Position numbers and translations under genes: made by a program. A stretch of DNA of 64,000 nt from Tubulanus polymorphus (Eukaryota > Nemertea > Palaeonemertea > Tubulaniformes > Tubulanidae), in the NCBI RefSeq assembly GCF_964204645.1, contig NC_134026.1:17130650-17194649 (forward strand), given 5' to 3'. This document shows positions 58,556 to 64,000 of the stretch, one piece after another (the first letter of the stretch is position 1; each line of letters opens with the position of its first letter). The notes under the pieces were generated by a model, which did not search any database, was not told the DNA's origin, and worked only from the letters and a program-made list of their open reading frames with translations.

Positions 58556-58556
58556 C
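56812..58556 (+). pseudogene. L2-like LINE, 5'-truncated, reverse transcriptase
   Basis: The open frame 56954-58453 holds NYRPVSNLPFISKVLERVV, an LDRSAAFDTVDH block (first catalytic Asp), GEPQGYMLGPLLFLIY, and FTDDGQLYMA in place of the usual A/YADD. The C-terminal region has ITPVLKSRHWLPVKQRI and SLWNNI blocks. The piece 56812-57081 gives an upstream FADKIERIR region in another frame, fused after an internal deletion. The endonuclease domain is missing. A 3' (ATT)n tail follows at about 58515-58556. This order and tail fit the L2/CR1 group. Changed RT residues make it inactive. Confidence 0.85.
58515..58556 (+). repeat. (TTA)n tail of the LINE
   Basis: About 13 TTA units directly after the 3' untranslated part of the LINE. 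L2-like elements commonly end in such short tandem repeats. Confidence 0.85.
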
Positions 58557-59445
58557 ATTAGCCCGAGGACCTTTTTAGTCTGCTATTGTGCCCTATACCA
58601 CTTTGACAACATTTTAATTGATTCTGGTATCTAAAACTACGTCAACGAACTTAGTAATGTGAATGGTATACGGACCACATGTCGGACACGGAATGTGGAA
58701 GGTTTTTTGGACGTTGAAAATTTGAAATGGGCAAGTTCACCTAAGGGGGTTCCTCCAAACCCATGTACAGGCCTAAGTCTGCAGATTTAAACACGGGTCC
58801 ACCGACTATCAGTCGGTGAAGAACCTGGAACTTCACTGGGCCTCACAAATTTAACATGAATTGAGACAAAAAGACAAAGGAATTAGTGCAAGCAGCTTAC
58901 GCTGTATAATCAAAGGTTTTCTAGAGATCGAGCAAATTATTCAAACCCTACCACCTCAACTGCGTCATTTCGCTTATAATTTAGAAACTATTGCTGACCA
59001 GGCCCCGGCCGTGCTTGGTCTACATAACATAGTGATAATTATTTGGGGTTTTCAGCAACAAAAATGTCCATACATTGACAAAATCAAATAGTATTAAATA
59101 TAAGTATTATATGAGGCCTGCCTACCTATTAGTTATAAGGCCTATTCTCCACTCAAATATCTTAGAATTCCATCCTTCCTCAACTATTGAATCCCATCTT
59201 TTCCTAATCATAATAGAGTCTCATTCCTTCTTCATGACATTTTCAGGCCAACTCAGACAATTATTGAAGCTGTTGCAATTTCTTCATCAAAAATTGATCA
59301 GTCAAACTACAACTATGAAATATTTCATTGACACAAGTTTTGGTGATAATGAAGTGTCTATTATTCGAAAGCCAATCATTTTCACTGAACAGCATATATC
59401 CTGACAAAAATCATTCAACACACTCCAACGTTAGGATCATTAATG
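58557..59445. other. No gene recognised
   Basis: Interior part of the 6.3-kb element beyond the LINE. Two short plus-strand ORFs (58861-59091 and 59075-59404) lack recognisable features, and no repeat structure is seen. Confidence 0.45.
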
Positions 59446-60460
59446 TCATGCCCTAGAAGTAAAGAAAATTCAAGGAATTGCCTCAAAAATGAGCTTTCAT
59501 TCGACAAATTCGGTGAAAGGGTTCAAAAGATATGGGAAAAAAAGAATTTTTTCAAATAAACGCATATAATGTATGGTTACCATGGTGACAACGTTTAGTT
59601 ATGATTTACTCGTGAACGAATATGGAATTATTTTAAAATTTTAAAGAAAAAAGATTAGATATGGTTTTAAATAAACACATCCTCAATTAATCCATTGGTT
59701 ACGTCAAGAATGTGGACAAATTACGCGATTTTTCGGCAATTGCAACAATGGTTATCATTGTTGCAATTCAATTGTTAGCAAGACGTAGTAACAAGCGGCC
59801 CAATAAATGGTCCAAGACTTTTTGGCAAGTTAAGGACATATGGAATGTCACGAAAGACCCAACGCCCAAAATACCGGTACCTGACGGATGAAGAACGCAG
59901 ATTTGAATTGCTGTTACCATAGAAACCAATAAACAGTTAATCCCGATATTGACCAAGTACATACGAGTTATAAGTAAGTTTAAAGAAATATCAAAATAAT
60001 CAACAAAAAACATTAACAACATCACTATTTGAGCTAATAACCTTTAAAATGAATATTTCATATGAAATTGCTATTTTCAAGTGAATATTACACGATTGTT
60101 GCTGCTGTAACTAGGTAACAAATAAATGTATGCATAAAATTAACGTTGCGCTATATGCGCTGTAATCCCCCGACTCAGAAAAGGTTTAGATTGTAAAATT
60201 ACTCCAAACCTAAGATGAGATATTCGAATCACTTAGCAAAAGTAGTTTTAAGTGTATTTCCCTGCCAAATGAAAATGAAGATGTTTTAATTTCAAAATGT
60301 CTGACTTCAACGCCCCCTGTAGGCCAAAAAACGAAAGAATTGTAAAAGGCATCCACCACACATGATAGCCCACATACTCTGCTATCAAATGAGCCCGGAT
60401 GCCAAGCTGTAACAAAAAATGCCGTGATCGTCGAATTTTCCATGATTGGCTGGCTGACTA
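59446..60460 (-). repeat. Right long inverted repeat
   Basis: Inverse of 54181-55251 with few differences. It ends in GGCTGGCTGACTA immediately before the duplicated CCA. Confidence 0.85.
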
Positions 60461-62597
60461 CCAGTTATATTTCATAATCTATCAGGATATGATGCACATT
60501 TATTCATCAAACAGTTATGCCATAAAATAGAAGAAACTAATAATGAAATAGAAAGATTAAATTCAAATAGATCAAAAGATAAAATACCAACTTATAAATT
60601 TAGAATGTTAGCTAAAACATCTGAGAATTATATATCATTCCAATTTGGTTGCCTAAGATTTATAGATTCATATAGATTTTTGAATAGTTCATTAGATAAC
60701 TTATCAAAGTAAGTTGATGATGAATTAAAAATATTAAAGCAACACTACCCAAATAATGATGATTTTAATTAATGAGATATAAAGGAGCAATTCCATATTC
60801 ATTTTATAAATCACATAATGATTTCAATATAACTGAATTATTGAAAGAACAATTCTATGATGAATTAAAAAATGAATATGTTAAAGATGAAGTATATAAT
60901 AGAACATTGAATATTTGGAATCATTTCAAAATAGAAAATCATGGGCAATTAGATATATATTTAAAATCAGATGTATTATTATTAACCGATATATTCGAAA
61001 GGTTTAGAGATGTAAACCTAAAATATTTTAACATTGATCCATGTCATTGTTATTCATCACCAGGATTAACATGGGATTGTGGATTAAAATTTACAGATAT
61101 AAAAATGGATTTGTTAACAAATATAGATCAATTATTATTATTTGAAAAATCTATAAGAGGAGGAGTTTCAGGTGTATTAGGGGATAGATATTTCAATGTA
61201 AATGATAACCCTGGATATAAGTTATTATATATAGATGCAAATAATCTATATGGTTGGGCAATGATGGAACCACAACCTTATGGAGTATTTGAATTAACTG
61301 AAGTTTTACAGAATGAAAATAATGACAAATTTGATTGGAAGAAAAGAATCCTAGATATTGCAGATGATTCAGATACTGGTTACTTCTTTGTTGTAGATTT
61401 AGAATATCCTGAACATATTAAATTTAAATCTAGAAATCTAGCATACTGTCCAGAACATAAAACTGTTACTCATGAAGAATTATCAAATTATCAAAAAAGA
61501 ATTAAACCCGAAAATCCTATTCATACAGAAAAGTAAATGGTAACTCAGGAAGATAAATATAATTATGTAGTACATTATAGAATGTTAAAGTTTTATTTGA
61601 ATCAAGGAATGGTTTTAAAAAAAGTACATAGATATATTTCATTTAGTCAATCTAAGTGGTTAGAAAAATATATAGATTTTAACACCAAACAGAGAACTGA
61701 AGCTAAAACTGATTTCGAAAAAGATTTCTTCAAGTTAATGAATAATGCATTCTATGGTAAGACTTGTGAAAATATTAGAAATAGAAATGATATTGAGTTA
61801 GTTAGTAATGGTAAAAGGATAAGGCATTTACAAACATATCCTAAGTTCATTGGTAACAGAATATTTGATGAAAATTTAGCTGCAGTTAAGATGAGAAGAA
61901 CATCAATGAAATTTAATAAACCAATCTATGTTGGCGCTTCAGTTTTAGAATTATCAAAATTACTAATGTATGAATTCTATTATAATGTATTACAACCACT
62001 TTTTGGAGAAAAACATATAGAAATACTATATTTTGATACTGACAGTTACATATTAAAGATAAAAACTGATAACATAACAGATGATTTAAAAACATTAAAA
62101 CATCATATTGATTTCAGTAACTATCCTAAAGATCATGAATTGTTTAGCAATGATAATAAAAAAGTTCCCGGTAAATTCAAGGATGAATTAGGTGGTGAAG
62201 AAATGATTGAGTTCATCGGTATTAGATCTAAAATGTATTCATATAAAACTAAAGAACATGAAGCTAAAAAGTTAAAAGGAATAACCAAAAGTGTAGTAGA
62301 AAAGAATATTCATTTCAAAGATTACATCAATTGTATATTCAATGAAGAAGTTAGAAAACATAAGATGAGATGTTTAAGATCTGAAGATCATGAAGTATTT
62401 ATTGAAGAAATTGAAAAGATAAGTCTAAACCCATTTGATGATAAAAGATATATTCTGGATGATGGAATTCATACAGTTGCATATGGTTGCAATTTAGATG
62501 AATACTTAAAATTTAAAAGAGAAGAAACAAAAGAGAACGAGATAATGAAATGAATTCTAACGTGTTAATCAAATTTTAATAAAAATATGTTATTAAA

Positions 62598-62955
62598 ATG
62601 GAGAGTAAACAAGCACACAGTGAGAACAACAAATTATTTCTAGATAGAATTAAAGATATAACAAATGTAAAATCTGTAGATTATAAATTCAAAAAGTTAA
62701 CAGAATTAACAATTCATAAGAAATATCTAATTACAAATATTGATACAGTTACTAATAACTATGGAGATAAATTAGTTATACACTTAGAATATATATGAAG
62801 GATTAACAGGAAATACATATAAATTCAGAACATATTTACCGGATAGATTTCATAGATTATCAAGTGAAGATCTAGAAGAATTATGTTCTGGTGATTTCTA
62901 TTTCGTATACAAAGGTAAGAATGAAAAAGGGCACCATGAAATAGATTTCGAATAA
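62598..62955 (+). pseudogene. TKYG-family small protein of Polinton B
   Basis: It starts MESKQAHSENN in a TTAAAATGG context. FKKLTELTIHKKYLI, TNNYGDKLVIHLE, a frameshift near 62795, then TYKFRTYLPDRFHRLSSEDLEEL and YKGKNEKGHHEIDFE, stop 62953-62955. The C-terminal GKNE-GHH block matches the right-end gene of Polinton A (16303-16617, minus strand). Here it follows the polymerase on the plus strand, where element A has the VLTF3-like gene instead. Beta-rich, possibly an OB-fold DNA-binding protein by layout. Confidence 0.65.
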
Positions 62956-62972
62956 GAAAATACGTAAAATAA

Positions 62973-63597
62973 ATGGTAGAATTAAAAGAATACAGAATAT
63001 TTGTTGATTCTAGAAGACTTACTAATTTTTGATAAAGGTAAAAATGAATGGTCCTCTATATTTTTAAAACCGGGGTTATATAATTTAGATACATTAGCAC
63101 AAGAAATTAATAGAAAAGCCTGGCACAAATTAGGTAGTAGTTCTGGTTTTAGTATTAGATTTTTAAAAAGTGAGAGTTCTGATAGAATAAAGATAAGGTT
63201 GTCTAATAGTGAAAAACATAAATTTATGGTAAAAAAACCTATAGCTAAACTGTTAGGAATTCTTCCAGATAGATCTTTTACAAATATTGACGCCACTACA
63301 CCAAACTGAATACCTTACACACATTTCTATATTTATTGCAATTTAATCGATCCTACAAAAACATTCGAAGCAACTAAAGATATAACTTGTAATTCTGGTT
63401 TACTAAACATTTTACCATTGAAGAATGTTAAAGAATTTGGAACGCAAATAAATTATAATTTAACAGAATGTGATTTCAAACCATGCATTCCTCGTTTTAA
63501 TAATTTTAGATTAGAAATTAGAAATCACAATGGATACTTAATTGATTTAAATAATTTCCCTGTAATTTATGAATTAGTTATAAGATGTAGAGAGTAA
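62973..63597 (+). pseudogene. Penton-like minor capsid protein of Polinton B, internally deleted
   Basis: Start MVELKEYRIFVDSR in AAATAAATGG, as in element A. After about 18 codons the sequence jumps, with roughly 50 codons missing compared with 6846-7605 and a TGA. It resumes with KPGLYNLDTLAQEIN and continues open to 63309. A frameshift or stop there is followed by IPYTHFYIYCNLID, the RNHNGYLIDLNNFPV block and a stop at 63595-63597. The two copies share both termini, which supports the gene call. Confidence 0.6.
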
Positions 63598-63616
63598 TTT
63601 TTTCACTATATAAATG
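63598..63616 (+). promoter_or_regulatory. T-run plus CTATATAAATG start-site motif
   Basis: Same arrangement as at 7606-7624: stop codon, six Ts, CACTATATAAATG. Conserved in spacing between two diverged elements. Confidence 0.5.
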
Positions 63617-63958
63617 AATATAACTGTTGGACCGAGTATATGTTTTGGGTTTGATTTTAAACGTGGTAAAGAAATAAGAATTAAACTAAATGATGTAATT
63701 ACGGATATAAAAAGTAAATCATTTAACAATGCACCAATGATTGATAAAGAAAATTATAATATAGAAAAAGTAATTGATTTAATTAAAACGCCTTTAGAAT
63801 CTTATGAATTAAATGAAGATGGAATTATTGATGACATTAAAAACATATTAACCAAAATATATGATAATCATAAAAGTAGTAATGAAATAAATGTTGAATT
63901 AATCATAAATAAGTTAACTAAATATTTTGATGATAGTAATTTTTTGATAAATAAATGA
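63614..63958 (+). CDS. Small conserved Polinton protein, function unknown (copy B)
   Basis: Intact, 114 residues, MNITVGPSICFGFDFKRGKE at the start and INVELIINKLTKYF near the end, matching 7622-7978. It is one of the few genes open in both elements. The stop TGA overlaps the next start codon (ATGA at 63955), whereas in element A one more T in the T-run gives a TAA stop. No domain recognised. Confidence 0.75.
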   Translation: MNITVGPSICFGFDFKRGKEIRIKLNDVITDIKSKSFNNAPMIDKENYNIEKVIDLIKTPLESYELNEDGIIDDIKNILTKIYDNHKSSNEINVELIINKLTKYFDDSNFLINK

Positions 63959-64000
63959 GTGATAATAAGTGGATAATAACTGGATTATATAATGGCGCAT
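63955..64000 (+). CDS. Small membrane protein, truncated by window end
   Basis: MSDNKWIITGLYNGA is the unshifted form of the gene at 7980-8201 of Polinton A. The window ends after 15 codons. The start is in GATAAATAAATG. Confidence 0.6.
   Translation, partial: MSDNKWIITGLYNGA

Larger units (their letters stand above)
54181..60460. mobile_element. 6.3-kb element with about 1-kb inverted repeats, 3-bp duplication
   Basis: Ends TAGTCAGCCAGCC... and ...GGCTGGCTGACTA; arms about 54181-55251 and 59446-60460, close to identical. CCA flanks both sides (54178-54180 and 60461-60463), and removing the insert restores the polymerase frame seen in Polinton A. The first three bases of the insert create an in-frame TAG. 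No transposase is recognised in the arms. The interior holds a 154-bp tandem repeat, a Cys-rich fragment and an L2-like LINE, probably later insertions. Superfamily not assigned. Confidence 0.85.
52211..62553 (+). pseudogene. polB: Protein-primed DNA polymerase B of Polinton B, split by insertion, no intein
   Basis: The frame is open from 52211 and shows two zinc fingers (CPTC near 52271; CDTC near 52423) but no ATG at its start, so the 5' end is lost or shifted. It continues through the DDKCF region, a frameshift near 53380, Exo I near 53700 and the DHDHL endonuclease-like motif near 54100 up to codon CCA at 54180, where the insertion begins. Coding resumes at 60464 (FHNLSGYDAH, Exo II). Then come a stop at 60710-60712, a frameshift near 60770, motif A near 61228-61263, a stop at 61534-61536, motif B near 61735-61758, motif C YFDTDS at 62029-62046 without intein, and the stop at 62551-62553. 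Confidence 0.92.
52205..64000 (+). mobile_element. Polinton/Maverick-type element B, 3' end beyond window
   Basis: Carries a PolB, a TKYG protein, a penton-like protein, the MNITVGPS protein and the start of the next membrane protein, all on the plus strand. The protein sequences are clearly related to Polinton A but diverged, and base composition is equally AT-rich. The left terminus is not evident: the inverted repeat of element A is absent, and the gene begins shortly after the palindrome at 51631-52050. Split by a 6.3-kb insertion at 54181-60460. Confidence 0.9.

Overview
The window looks like transposon-dense nuclear DNA of a metazoan, probably an aquatic invertebrate. I see spliced THAP-type Kolobok transposase genes, an animal-type Helentron with an endonuclease domain, an L2-like LINE, a CACTA/EnSpm-type transposase, Penelope-like remnants and two strongly AT-rich Polinton/Maverick-type (adintovirus-like) elements. 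I find no rRNA gene, no complete tRNA, no CRISPR array and no bacterial-type gene. The species cannot be named from the sequence. Only one small unassigned ORF and one weak exon candidate could be host genes.

Region 1 (1-16653): a scrap of a Polinton integrase, a 90-bp tandem repeat, then Polinton A. Polinton A is about 16.3 kb with inverted terminal repeats at 374-413 and 16613-16653. In order it carries a protein-primed DNA polymerase B with N-terminal zinc fingers (split by an intein), a minus-strand zinc-finger protein whose C-terminal half resembles the poxvirus/NCLDV late transcription factor VLTF3, a penton-like minor capsid protein, several small membrane or unknown proteins, the major capsid protein, a chromodomain integrase, the packaging ATPase, two more small proteins, and a minus-strand TKYG-motif protein at the right end. 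Most genes carry stops or frameshifts. Nearly every start codon sits in a T-run plus TAAATG context, like poxvirus late promoters.

Region 2 (16654-31100): satellite-like repeats, a 326-bp repeat with a tRNA-like A box/B box (two copies, each with target-site duplications), Kolobok-1 (19701-25332, TTAA duplications), an apparently gene-free stretch, a small Penelope-like remnant, and a decayed CACTA/EnSpm-type transposase.

Region 3 (31100-52050): a perfect 28-bp-arm hairpin, one unassigned ORF, then a minus-strand Helentron (RPA-like gene, endonuclease, helicase, Rep, cysteine protease). It is broken by a stack of insertions: a Penelope-like element (13-bp duplications) carries Kolobok-2 (TTAA), which carries an element with CAGGG termini (7-bp duplications). 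A 420-bp palindrome follows.

Region 4 (52051-64000): Polinton B, a diverged relative of A in the same orientation, truncated by the window end. Its polymerase gene lacks the intein and is split by a 6.3-kb element with about 1-kb inverted repeats. That element contains a 154-bp-period repeat with CTCF-like motifs and an L2-like reverse transcriptase. Polinton genes act together in replication (polymerase), integration (integrase) and virion building (capsid proteins, ATPase). In both copies here that machinery is largely broken.
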